DNA of 64,000 nucleotides from Oscillospiraceae bacterium (GTDB taxonomy: Bacteria > Bacillota > Clostridia > Oscillospirales > Oscillospiraceae). The translations under genes were made by a program, and so were the position numbers. The number at the start of each line of letters is the position of its first letter. Positions within the stretch are counted from its first letter, which is position 1. Below the pieces are notes generated by a model. The model was not told the DNA's origin. It worked only from the letters and a program-made list of their open reading frames with translations, and did not search any database. Positions 17,052 to 25,012 of this stretch are shown here, piece by piece. The DNA is taken from the NCBI GenBank assembly GCA_902798545.1, contig CADBWQ010000003.1, positions 255,540 through 319,539 on the forward strand. Reading direction: 5' to 3'.

Positions 17052-18428
17052 TTACGCGCCGACGATGCTGGCCTTCCGTTTCCACTTCCCGGTCCGGTAA
17101 AGGACGAAAGTGATGGTCGCGCCGATGATCCAGGTGACCAGCAGAGAGACGTACATCATGGCGCAGTTCCCCTGCGGCAGCTCCGGCGTTCTGGAAAGAG
17201 CCACCAGGCCGTAGGCCAGCGGCACGCGTACGATCACCGTGTTGATGATCGCGATCCACATCGGGGTCACCGTGTCCCCCGCGCCGCGCATGATACCGGA
17301 GAGGCACTGGGTCACTTCCATCGCGATGTATCCGGCAGCGAGAATCTGCATCATCCGATAGCTCAGATCAATCAGCTCCGGCGTTTCGGTAAAGACCGCC
17401 ATCAGGCTTCGCCCAAAGAGCAGGATCAGCGCCGTAATCACTGCCGAGACTCCCATGGCGGTCAACGTTCCCTGTCTTGCCCCCTGCAGCACCCGATCCA
17501 TCTTTCCCGCGCCGATGTTCTGGCCGGCAAAGGTTGTCATCGCAGTCCCCAGTGAAAACGCCGGCAACATGACGAAGCCGTCGATGCGCATGACGATGAC
17601 ATTGGCGGCGATGAACTGCTCCCCGAAACTGTTGGTCAGCGATTGGACGATGATCATCGACATGGAGAAAATCGCCTGGGTCACCCCCGAGGGCAGGCCC
17701 AGCCGGACGAGAGAGGTGACAAAGCGTTTCTCGGGCCGGAGATATTCTTTTTTCAACTGGAAAAGATCCGTCATTCGCACAATCTTCCGCAGTGCGAGAA
17801 CAGCCGAGATGACCTGTGCGATCACAGTCGCCCAGGCCACGCCGGGAACACCCATGCCGAACTTTGCCACAAACACATAGTCAAGCACAATGTTCACGCC
17901 GGTTGCCACCAGCAGATAGACCAGTGCGGAGGCCGAGTCGCCTAGGCCGCGCATGACGCCGCTCATGATGTTATAATATCCGCCGCCCGCTATGCCGAGG
18001 AAGATGATCGTGAGGTACGACTGGCACCAGCCGATGACGCTCTCCGGCGTGTTCAGCAGGCGCAGCACCGGTCCCGCCAGCAGCGGCCCTACAATCATGA
18101 TGAACAGCGACGCGACACCGGTCAGCGTGATGCAGCAGCCGATGGTCTTGGCCAGATCTTCCTTCATGCCGGCACCGAAGTACTGCGAAACCATAATGCT
18201 TGCGCCCACAGAGATGCCCATGAACAGCACCAGCATCAGGTTCAGCAGCGGGCCTGCACTGCCGACCGCCGCCAGCGCGTTGTCGCCGACAAAACGCCCG
18301 ACAATGATACTGTCCACCGTATTATACAACTGCTGGGCGATGTTCCCCAGCAGCATCGGGATCGCAAAACGGACAATCTGTGTAACCGGATGGCCCACCC
18401 GCATATCCACTGTCTGAAACAAGTTCAT
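17052..18428 (-). CDS. MATE-family efflux transporter
   Basis: A 458-aa, about 12-helix inner-membrane protein. It begins IVRFAIPMLLGNIAQQLYNTVDSIIVGRFVG, the usual MATE start, and repeats a related GxAxxTxxGQNIGAG segment in the second half, as expected for the two-lobed fold. MATE proteins expel cationic drugs or metabolites using Na+ or H+ gradients. The drug or metabolite cannot be told from sequence. It probably leads an operon with the DUF3783 and flavin oxidoreductase genes. Confidence 0.92.
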   Translation of the reverse strand: MNLFQTVDMRVGHPVTQIVRFAIPMLLGNIAQQLYNTVDSIIVGRFVGDNALAAVGSAGPLLNLMLVLFMGISVGASIMVSQYFGAGMKEDLAKTIGCCITLTGVASLFIMIVGPLLAGPVLRLLNTPESVIGWCQSYLTIIFLGIAGGGYYNIMSGVMRGLGDSASALVYLLVATGVNIVLDYVFVAKFGMGVPGVAWATVIAQVISAVLALRKIVRMTDLFQLKKEYLRPEKRFVTSLVRLGLPSGVTQAIFSMSMIIVQSLTNSFGEQFIAANVIVMRIDGFVMLPAFSLGTAMTTFAGQNIGAGKMDRVLQGARQGTLTAMGVSAVITALILLFGRSLMAVFTETPELIDLSYRMMQILAAGYIAMEVTQCLSGIMRGAGDTVTPMWIAIINTVIVRVPLAYGLVALSRTPELPQGNCAMMYVSLLVTWIIGATITFVLYRTGKWKRKASIVGA

Positions 18429-18530
18429 AAATCAGTCTCTTCTTTATGATTTGATAGCTGTATGATGATAACAGCAAGCAGACTGTCCGTCAAGCCCTTC
18501 ATTTTTGCCTTTCGCCTTGGTTCCACAGCT

Positions 18531-19283
18531 TCAGACATAGATCTCTGTCTCCACGAACTGCCGACCTTTCCTGGAATTACCTCCCAGGCCGCTGACCGTG
18601 CCTTTCCCCTTGCCGCGCAGGGAGATCACGTCACCCTCCCCCACCGGCGCATCCGTTTTCATGCAGACGCTGTAGTTGAGGCTCACGTTTCCCTCGCTGA
18701 TCTGTTTGGCACAGGCGCTCCGGGAGAGGTTGAACATCCCCGCCGCCACCGCGTCCAGACGCATGCTCATCACCGTAAAACTTCTCTTTCTGTATTCCCG
18801 TTTCGGGATCTCCACCTCATTGAGCGGTATTTCCTCGGCCTTTACGCTGACTCTTCCGATCCGGTCCACCGTCAGCAGGTGTCCGCAGATTCCCGGCAGG
18901 CAGAACACCGTAGTCTCCACTCCGTTGATCAGGATATCCCCGAGACGGTCTCTCACAATTCCGGAGGCCAGGAGTGCACCGAGATAATCCCGGTGTCCCG
19001 GTTCGCCGAAGAACGCCTTGAAGTGTACAGCCCGGATCAGTCCGGCGCCCCACTCCTTCGGCTCTTCTTCCACGTCCTCTTCCGAAAGAAACACCGCGAT
19101 GTTTCGCTCGCTATCTTCATAGCCGCCATAAAAGCACATCTGCGTTCCCAGGTCTGGATGGATCTTCTCCCGCAGTAGCATCTGTTCCGCCGGGGTCAGA
19201 AAGGCGGTGGCAGTTGGTTTTCCGCTCCGCTCGCTCCGTCGGAAAAGCTCTTCCGCCCGCTTCAGCAGTTCGTTTTCTTCCAT
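18531..19283 (-). CDS. YlmH-like S4-domain RNA-binding protein
   Basis: A 250-aa protein. The N-terminal two thirds match the YlmH type (TAFLTPAEQ, FYGGYEDSERNIAVFL, LGALLASGIVRDRLGDILI), and the last 80 residues form an S4 RNA-binding domain (RLDAVAAGMFNLSRSACAKQISEGNV). In Gram-positive bacteria ylmH normally lies in the cell-division dcw region after sepF/ylmG; more recent work links it to rescue of stalled large ribosomal subunits. Here it stands away from any division gene. A GGGAGG ribosome-binding site precedes the ATG by 8 nt. Confidence 0.88.
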   Translation of the reverse strand: MEENELLKRAEELFRRSERSGKPTATAFLTPAEQMLLREKIHPDLGTQMCFYGGYEDSERNIAVFLSEEDVEEEPKEWGAGLIRAVHFKAFFGEPGHRDYLGALLASGIVRDRLGDILINGVETTVFCLPGICGHLLTVDRIGRVSVKAEEIPLNEVEIPKREYRKRSFTVMSMRLDAVAAGMFNLSRSACAKQISEGNVSLNYSVCMKTDAPVGEGDVISLRGKGKGTVSGLGGNSRKGRQFVETEIYV

Positions 19284-19318
19284 TGTGCTTCCTCCCTTAT
19301 CTTCCGAAAATCAAAGCG

Positions 19319-19353
19319 CCGGATGAAACGGGCACTTCTTCCGTTTCATCCGG
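19319..19353 (-). terminator. Hairpin after the PAP2 gene
   Basis: A perfect 13-bp stem (CCGGATGAAACGG and its complement) lies just downstream of the PAP2 stop codon. Only a modest T-rich stretch follows on the leftward strand, so it is a probable but not strong terminator. Confidence 0.6.
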
Positions 19354-19363
19354 TGAGTACAAT

Positions 19364-20074
19364 TCATACGGTCTGTTTACTGACCCGCCCGCTTTTGAGG
19401 CGCGGCAACCAGTAGTCTTTGCCATAGGTGATGATCTCCGCCACCAGGCACATCGGCAGCGCCCAGAACACGTCCAGCGCCGAATGCTGCTTGACGAAGC
19501 ATACGGCCAGGCAGATCATCAGTACCACGAAACCAAGCATGGCTTTCCAGCCGGCTCCGAGTTCGCGGTCTTTCAGTGCCACGGACAGGATTCCGAGGGA
19601 ATAGCCAACATGGAGCGATGGGCAGATCCCTGTACTGGTGTCGAAGGAATAAATAAACGCCATCAACGCAGTCAGTATATTCTCCCGTTCGAAGACAGTC
19701 GGTCGCAGGTCCTGTCTGCTCGGGTAGATCACATAGCAGGCCATGGCAATCACCTGCGTGATGATGATGTAGATCTGCAGTTTCCGAAACTTCGGGACAT
19801 CATAGAAGAACGTATAGGCCAGGGCCCCAAAGACGAGAGCATACCAGCCCACGTAGAAAATTACAAAGAATTCATTGAAAGGAATCATGTCGTCCAATGC
19901 GCAGTGGATTGGATGGCACTTATCCAGAGGGATCAGATTTTCCGTGATAAAATACATGGCAAAGTAGAAGATCCAACCGCCCAGCAGCTTCACATGGGAA
20001 AATCTGGGCTCATTCAGCCTGCGAAGGGAGAAGCCACTGTAATCAACCGGTTTTTTCTTCTGTCGCGTGTTCAT
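19364..20074 (-). CDS. PAP2-superfamily membrane phosphatase
   Basis: A 236-aa multi-pass membrane protein (about six helices). Phosphatase motifs are visible: YPSRQDLRP (motif 1-like), GICPSLHVGYS (motif 2 with the His) and KQHSALDVFWALP (motif 3 with the nucleophilic His and Asp). Such enzymes dephosphorylate phosphatidic acid or polyprenyl diphosphates on the outer membrane face. The ATG at 20074 is chosen (GAGG 9 nt upstream). The gene overlaps the upstream acyltransferase gene by 32 nt, so the pair could make and then dephosphorylate phosphatidic acid. Confidence 0.82.
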   Translation of the reverse strand: MNTRQKKKPVDYSGFSLRRLNEPRFSHVKLLGGWIFYFAMYFITENLIPLDKCHPIHCALDDMIPFNEFFVIFYVGWYALVFGALAYTFFYDVPKFRKLQIYIIITQVIAMACYVIYPSRQDLRPTVFERENILTALMAFIYSFDTSTGICPSLHVGYSLGILSVALKDRELGAGWKAMLGFVVLMICLAVCFVKQHSALDVFWALPMCLVAEIITYGKDYWLPRLKSGRVSKQTV

Positions 20075-20846
20075 TTGCAAATACCTCGAGAGGAATATTT
20101 TTCGGATAATACCGTGCTGAGACGTTGGGGTATGGAATCACCGTGTGCTCCGGGAGCGACACCGCCATCTCTGTGATGGCGTCCATCAGTTCGCCGCAGA
20201 TCCGCCTGCGTTCGGTCTTGATGTCTGCATCCGCGTGGAAGCGAATTGGCTTTCCATAATACACTTTTTTCAGCTCCGGTGCAAGATACATCGGGACGAA
20301 ATCAAGTTCAATTCCTGTCTTTTTATAATAGAATCGGGCGAGGTCGATGAACTTATCCTGAAAGTCGTGGACGATGTTGTTGTGCTCATTGTAGCATTCC
20401 GGGAAAATAACCATGCTGTAGCCTTCCTTCAGCTTCTCGATGGAATCCCGATAGGTTGAGATCAGGCGTGTATCATGATAGACCGCAATCGTGTGGGCAT
20501 TATTGAACACACACAGCGCCAGCGGCGTGATCAGGTGACTCATCAGCCTATAGAACCAGCGTGTCCATTTCGGCTTTCCGGACCAGAAGTCATGGTAGGC
20601 ATAGGCCGATACCTCTTCCCTGTGCATCATCTCCCCCGCGCACCAGACATAGTGCCTGATCGGGGTATAGAGCTCTCCGGCGATCGGTCCGTACATGTGG
20701 CTGTGATTACCGACAATCACACAGGGCTCCTTTGGGAGATTCTCCGTTCCCTCCAGCGTGTATTTCGGTGAAAAGAGCCACACCAGCCATCGGATCACCC
20801 GAAAAATCCAGCTTGTTTTTTTATCATTCAGCATTTCCAGATTCAT
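20043..20846 (-). CDS. Lysophospholipid acyltransferase (PlsC-like) with altered HX4D motif
   Basis: A 267-aa membrane-associated protein with an N-terminal hydrophobic helix (FRVIRWLVWLFS). The motif I region reads VGNHSHMYGPIAGELY: the His is kept but the Asp of HX4D is replaced by Gly. Motif III is MVIFPECYNEHN, where FPEG is usual. It therefore belongs to a divergent branch of the 1-acylglycerol-3-phosphate acyltransferases; activity needs checking. The ATG at 20846 follows AAAGGA; a start 30 nt upstream lacks a ribosome-binding site and falls in the preceding terminator. Confidence 0.78.
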   Translation of the reverse strand: MNLEMLNDKKTSWIFRVIRWLVWLFSPKYTLEGTENLPKEPCVIVGNHSHMYGPIAGELYTPIRHYVWCAGEMMHREEVSAYAYHDFWSGKPKWTRWFYRLMSHLITPLALCVFNNAHTIAVYHDTRLISTYRDSIEKLKEGYSMVIFPECYNEHNNIVHDFQDKFIDLARFYYKKTGIELDFVPMYLAPELKKVYYGKPIRFHADADIKTERRRICGELMDAITEMAVSLPEHTVIPYPNVSARYYPKNIPLEVFANEHATEEKTG

Positions 20847-20864
20847 ATTCTCATCCTTTGTTTG

Positions 20865-20902
20865 CCTGTAAAACAACAGCCTGCGGTCAAACCGCAGGCT
20901 GT
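20865..20902 (-). terminator. Intrinsic terminator after nagA
   Basis: A perfect 12-bp stem (ACAGCCTGCGGT and its complement) with a 3-nt loop is followed on the leftward strand by TGTTGTTTTA. It ends the amino-sugar operon just before the acyltransferase gene. Confidence 0.8.
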
Positions 20903-20964
20903 ATTATATCCCCGAATTCTAAACCGGAAATAAACAAACTGTTAACTTCGTTTTATCGTTTCTG

Positions 20965-22092
20965 TCAGCTGCACTTTTCTCCACGCAGCCAGACCGCTTT
21001 CCGGTTCAGCTCCGTATCGCAGATAACAAAGTCTGCCTGCTTTCCGATCGCAATGGAACCCACCCGGTCAGCACATCCCAGCTGTCTGGCCGGATTCAGT
21101 GTCGCAGAGAGGATAGCCTCCTCCTTCCGGATTCCGAAGCGCACCGCATTCTGCATGCACTGATACAGCGTCGCCGCGGAACCCGCAATGGTACCATCCT
21201 CGAGCCGCGCAATGCCGTCCTTCAGGAAGACATCCTGTCCCCCAAGGGTATACTGACCGTCCGGCATGCCGCAGCAGCGCAAGGCATCAGAGATCAGGCA
21301 GATTCTGCCCGGGAAGAGCCGGAACGCCATCCTTACAGCGCTGGGATGAACGTGCTGACCGTCACAGATGAGCTCTGCATAGACGTTCTCCCGTTCCGAG
21401 GCTGCGCCGATCACGCCAGGCTTGCGGTGATGGATAGCGGGCATGGCGTTATAGAGATGTGTCAGATGTGTCGCCCCCGCCGTATACACCGCCGCGGCTT
21501 CTTCGTAGCTTGCGTCCGTATGCGCTACGGACACGGTGCAGAGCTCTGCCGCCTTCCTGGTGAATTCCACCGCCCCCGGGAGCTCCGGCGCGAGGTCTGC
21601 AATTCGGATCAGGCCGTCAGACACTTCATAGAGGTGTTTGAACGCTTCCCAGTCGGGGTTCCGGAGATAGGCACCATTCTGTGCCCCCTTTTTCTTTTCA
21701 GAGAAGAAGGGCCCCTCCATGTTGATGCCGAGCAATGTCGCACAGCCCTCCGGCTGCTCGTCCCTCAGGCGCTTTGCTGTAAGATATGCCGTCTCCAGCA
21801 CGTCATAGGGCAGCGTCATGGACGCCGGGGCAAAGCCGGTCACGCCGTTCTGAGCCAGGTACTGCGCCATCGTCTTGAGTCCTTCATAATCTCCGTCAGA
21901 AAAGTCCGCCCCGGAGTTGCCGTGGGTGTGGATATCAATCAGGCCGGGGATCACATACTGCCCCTGCAGATCGATGCCATCTGCGGGGCCTGCGCCGGGA
22001 ATGATCTCTGTGAAAACACCGTTCTCTACAGAGAATCCCGCCTGCACAAAGCCTCTGTTTTCCAAAAAAACATTCGCATTCTTAAATTGCAT
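20965..22092 (-). CDS. nagA: N-acetylglucosamine-6-phosphate deacetylase
   Basis: A 375-aa amidohydrolase that converts GlcNAc-6-P to glucosamine-6-P and acetate. Seen: PGLIDIHTHG with the metal-binding HxH, EGPFF (metal Glu), HLYNAM, CDGQHVHP, and LISDALRCCG with the catalytic Asp. The second ATG (22092) is preferred because GAGGTGA lies at the better distance; the ATG at 22098 is also possible. It is the last gene of the operon with the ABC transporter and the lyase, so it feeds amino sugars into glycolysis. No nagB is seen in the window. Confidence 0.93.
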   Translation of the reverse strand: MQFKNANVFLENRGFVQAGFSVENGVFTEIIPGAGPADGIDLQGQYVIPGLIDIHTHGNSGADFSDGDYEGLKTMAQYLAQNGVTGFAPASMTLPYDVLETAYLTAKRLRDEQPEGCATLLGINMEGPFFSEKKKGAQNGAYLRNPDWEAFKHLYEVSDGLIRIADLAPELPGAVEFTRKAAELCTVSVAHTDASYEEAAAVYTAGATHLTHLYNAMPAIHHRKPGVIGAASERENVYAELICDGQHVHPSAVRMAFRLFPGRICLISDALRCCGMPDGQYTLGGQDVFLKDGIARLEDGTIAGSAATLYQCMQNAVRFGIRKEEAILSATLNPARQLGCADRVGSIAIGKQADFVICDTELNRKAVWLRGEKCS

Positions 22093-22111
22093 CTGCATTC
22101 ACCTCATAAGA

Positions 22112-22138
22112 GAAATGGCCTGAAACTCAGGCCATTTC
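22112..22138 (-). terminator. Intra-operon hairpin between lyase gene and nagA
   Basis: A perfect 12-bp stem with a 3-nt loop lies in the short gap between the lyase stop and the nagA start. The following leftward tract (TCTCTTAT) is weak. Partial termination or protection of the upstream mRNA is likely. Confidence 0.55.
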
Positions 22139-22163
22139 CAAGTTTGCCAATAGAATACTCTGT

Positions 22164-23075
22164 TCAGCAGTATTTTGCAATCAGATTCTGGATCTGTTTT
22201 GCGGTTTCTGCTGCGATGGCGAGATCCCCTTCCTGCAGCGGGTAAAGCGGGGCACGTACACCGCCGACATCCGGGCCGCCCATCTCACGGATGATGGCCT
22301 TGATCATGGCGTACATATTTCCCTGCCCGGAGCACATTTTGTAAATCATCTGGCAGCAGGCGTCCTGGATCTCTCTCGCCTCCGGGATTCTTCCCTCACG
22401 GACAAGCTCAAAGATCTTCAGATACAGCTCCGGCATGGCGGCGTAGGTTCCGCCGATACCGCCGACCGCTCCGGCCGCGAGGCCGGAGAGAAGCTGCTCA
22501 TCCGGGCCATTGAAGACAATCGCGCCCTCGTCGCGCCACATCTCGATGTCCTGCACCGGCATGGAGGAGTTCTTCACACCGATGACCTTCGAATTCTGCA
22601 GCATCGTGCGAAGAAGTCCGCTGGACAGTGCAACTCCCGCCAGTTGCGGGATGTTATAGATGATGAAGTCGGTGTTTGGCGCTGCGGACGAAATATCGTT
22701 CCAGTACTTGGCCACCGCTCTGTCCGGCAGGTGGAAATAGATCGGCGGGATTGCCGCAATGGCATCTACCCCGAGACTCTCCGCATGGGCCGCCAGCTCC
22801 ATGCTGTCGGCGGTGTTGTTGCAGGCCACATGCGCGATGACCACGATGCGCCCCTTTGCAACCGCCATGACGTTCTCAAGAACGAGCTTACGCTCGGCAA
22901 CAGACTGATAGATGCACTCGCCGGAGGAGCCGCCCACATACAGGCCCTGAACCCCCTTGCCGATCAGATACTCCGTCAGTGCGCGTGTCGAGGCTGCGGA
23001 GACCGCACCCTTCTCATCATAGCATGCATAAAACGCCGGAAAAATGCCCTGATATTTTTTCAGATTCTCTTTCAT
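22164..23075 (-). CDS. N-acetylneuraminate lyase-family aldolase
   Basis: A 303-aa TIM-barrel class I aldolase of the DapA/NanA superfamily. Seen: VGGSSGE (residues 47-53, the carboxylate-binding loop), YNIP with Tyr140, and the Schiff-base Lys168 in VIGVKNSS. The combination GGSSGE plus YNIPQLAGV and the gene company (NagA, GlcNAc 2-epimerase, ROK kinase, amino-sugar ABC transporter) favour cleavage of N-acetylneuraminate to ManNAc and pyruvate over dihydrodipicolinate synthesis. The substrate is inferred from context. Confidence 0.85.
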   Translation of the reverse strand: MKENLKKYQGIFPAFYACYDEKGAVSAASTRALTEYLIGKGVQGLYVGGSSGECIYQSVAERKLVLENVMAVAKGRIVVIAHVACNNTADSMELAAHAESLGVDAIAAIPPIYFHLPDRAVAKYWNDISSAAPNTDFIIYNIPQLAGVALSSGLLRTMLQNSKVIGVKNSSMPVQDIEMWRDEGAIVFNGPDEQLLSGLAAGAVGGIGGTYAAMPELYLKIFELVREGRIPEAREIQDACCQMIYKMCSGQGNMYAMIKAIIREMGGPDVGGVRAPLYPLQEGDLAIAAETAKQIQNLIAKYC

Positions 23076-23105
23076 TTCTCTTTCGTCTTCTCCGTTTTCT
23101 CTAAG

Positions 23106-23990
23106 TTAACCCTTAACTGCGCCCATGGTGATGCCCTTGGTAAAGTATTTCTGGAAAATTACAAATACGATAATGATCGGGATCGCTGCCAGCGTCGCAC
23201 CAGCCATGATCAGGCCGTAGTCCGTGGAGTTTTCCGCCTGCATTGTGGCGATACCAAGTGAAATAGTATAATTCACATTGCTCGCCAGCATGATCAGCTG
23301 CAGGAAGTAATCGTTCCAGCTGTTGATGAAGGTGAAAATGGCCAGAGCGCCAACACCCGGCTTCACCATTGGATAGACAATCGTTGTAAACGTCTTCCAC
23401 TCACTGGCACCGTCGATGCGGGCCGCTTCCAGCATTTCTCCCGGAATCCCCTCTGAGAACTGCTTCATCAGAAACACGCCGAACGGCCAGCCGACTGTTG
23501 GGAAAATAACGGACCAGATTGTATCATACAGGTGGAGCTTGCTCATCTCACGGATCAACGGTATCAGGATGACCTGTTTTGGTAAGGCCATCGCCGCCAC
23601 GATCAGCGAGAAGAGGAGTGCTCGACCGACAAAACGTTTTTTTGCAAGAGCATAACCTGCCATGGCCGCTGTAATGCAGGTGAGGATCATGGCCATGACC
23701 GCCATAAACACCGTATTCAGCAGCCAACGGATTGCCCCCGGGACAGTCGGCCCTACCAGACTTCCAAATTGGAAGAGAGGAGCACTGCGTTTGGAAAAAA
23801 GCACCTGGAAATTGCGTAGCGTGAACTCGCTGGGCCACCACTGGGGCTTTGCTGCATTGATGGCTGCCGGGGTTTTCAGGGCGCCGGTAATGATCCAGTA
23901 CAGTGGGAACAGGAAGAAGAAAGCCAGAAGGATCAGAATGATCCAGCTGAACACTCTGTAGCCGGTAGAGGCTCCGTTCTTTTTACTCAT
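23106..23990 (-). CDS. Carbohydrate ABC transporter permease (MalG type)
   Basis: A 294-aa, six-helix permease. The cytoplasmic coupling loop EAARIDGASEWKTFTTIVYPMVKPG is the EAA motif with its conserved G. The N-terminus KKNGASTGYRVFSWIILILLAFFFLFPLYWI is typical of the CUT1 MalG subunit. It starts 14 nt downstream of the other permease gene and has a good GGGAGG ribosome-binding site. No ATPase gene is in the cluster; CUT1 systems often use a shared MsmX-type ATPase encoded elsewhere. Confidence 0.92.
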   Translation of the reverse strand: MSKKNGASTGYRVFSWIILILLAFFFLFPLYWIITGALKTPAAINAAKPQWWPSEFTLRNFQVLFSKRSAPLFQFGSLVGPTVPGAIRWLLNTVFMAVMAMILTCITAAMAGYALAKKRFVGRALLFSLIVAAMALPKQVILIPLIREMSKLHLYDTIWSVIFPTVGWPFGVFLMKQFSEGIPGEMLEAARIDGASEWKTFTTIVYPMVKPGVGALAIFTFINSWNDYFLQLIMLASNVNYTISLGIATMQAENSTDYGLIMAGATLAAIPIIIVFVIFQKYFTKGITMGAVKG

Positions 23991-24004
23991 GACTCATTCC
24001 TCCC

Positions 24005-24907
24005 CTACTTTTCCTTAGCCAGGCGGAACTGTACTGCCGAGAGAATCGCAATGAATATCGCCAGAACCACACCCATTGCATTGCCGTAGCCGAAACGGAA
24101 TCTGGTAAAGGCAGTGTAGTAAATATAATACATAATAGTATCCGTTGCGTGGTTTGGTCCGCCGCTGGTCAGCAGCTGAATCAGTGCAAAGCACTGGAAA
24201 GAGTTGATGGTTGTGATCACAAGGATATACAGCGTGGTCGGCATGATCTGCGCCCACTTGATTTTCCAGAACACCTGGGTATTATTTGCGCCGTCCACCT
24301 CTGCTGCTTCTACCAATGAATTATCCACATTTCCAAGTGCAGAAACATACAGAACAATAGGTTGGCCAACCGAAGTCGTCAGCAGGATGATAATGATACA
24401 GGCCAGTGCATACTTCGGATCACCGAGCCAGTTGATATTTTTGTCTATGATGCCGCCGTTTTTCAGGACATAATTGATGATACCGGTATAGTTTGAGTAC
24501 ATCCACTTCCATACAACCGTGACGGCAACTGAGCCTGTAACAACAGGAAGGTAGAAGACCACACGGAAGAAGCTCAACGGGCCTTCTTTCATATTAAAGA
24601 TCGCAGAGGCAACCCAAAGGGAAAAGATGCATACGACCGGAACACTCACCACAACAATGATAATAGTATTACGTAACGCCTTCAGGAAAATTGGATCCTG
24701 CCACAGCTCCTTATAGTTGGCAAGACCGATAAACACGTCCGGCTGGTTGGAGTTCATTGTCGCATCCGTAAAGCTGGTAATGATGCACATCACCATTGGA
24801 ATCACAACAAACCCAAGAAAGAAAACCAGGCTTGGCAACAGAAAGAGATATCCGGAGATGGTCTCCCTACGTCGAAGTTCAGGGCTCATTGTTTGACGCA
24901 CATTCAC
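24005..24907 (-). CDS. Carbohydrate ABC transporter permease (MalF type)
   Basis: A 300-aa permease. It starts with SGYLFLLPSLVFFLGFVVIPM, the standard CUT1 MalF-type first helix, and carries LVEAAEVDGANNTQVFWKIKWAQIMPT as its EAA loop. It pairs with the downstream MalG-type permease and the upstream solute-binding protein. The start shown is GTG; a downstream ATG (24889) is possible, and neither has a strong ribosome-binding site, so expression may depend on coupling or on upstream hairpin processing. Confidence 0.9.
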   Translation of the reverse strand: MNVRQTMSPELRRRETISGYLFLLPSLVFFLGFVVIPMVMCIITSFTDATMNSNQPDVFIGLANYKELWQDPIFLKALRNTIIIVVVSVPVVCIFSLWVASAIFNMKEGPLSFFRVVFYLPVVTGSVAVTVVWKWMYSNYTGIINYVLKNGGIIDKNINWLGDPKYALACIIIILLTTSVGQPIVLYVSALGNVDNSLVEAAEVDGANNTQVFWKIKWAQIMPTTLYILVITTINSFQCFALIQLLTSGGPNHATDTIMYYIYYTAFTRFRFGYGNAMGVVLAIFIAILSAVQFRLAKEK

Positions 24908-24939
24908 ACCCCATTTTTAATGTATTTCGTGTTTTAGAA

Positions 24940-24971
24940 GCGCCTCCCACCGCGCTGGCGGTGAGAGGCGC
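24940..24971 (-). other. Strong intra-operon hairpin between binding-protein and permease genes
   Basis: A 14-bp stem with one mismatch (GCGCCTCCCACCGC against GCGGTGAGAGGCGC) lies in the gap after the binding-protein gene. There is no T-tract. Such hairpins commonly block 3' exonucleases so that the binding protein is made in excess over the permeases. Confidence 0.65.
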
Positions 24972-25012
24972 GATTGTAACAATGACGAGCTTACAAGGCC
25001 TCTTCAGTCTGA

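Noticed and set aside
22164-23075. Dihydrodipicolinate synthase (dapA) instead of a neuraminate lyase-type aldolase
   Set aside because: The GGSSGE and YNIPQLAGV motifs and the amino-sugar neighbourhood fit the NanA side better. The superfamily assignment is certain but the substrate is not proven.
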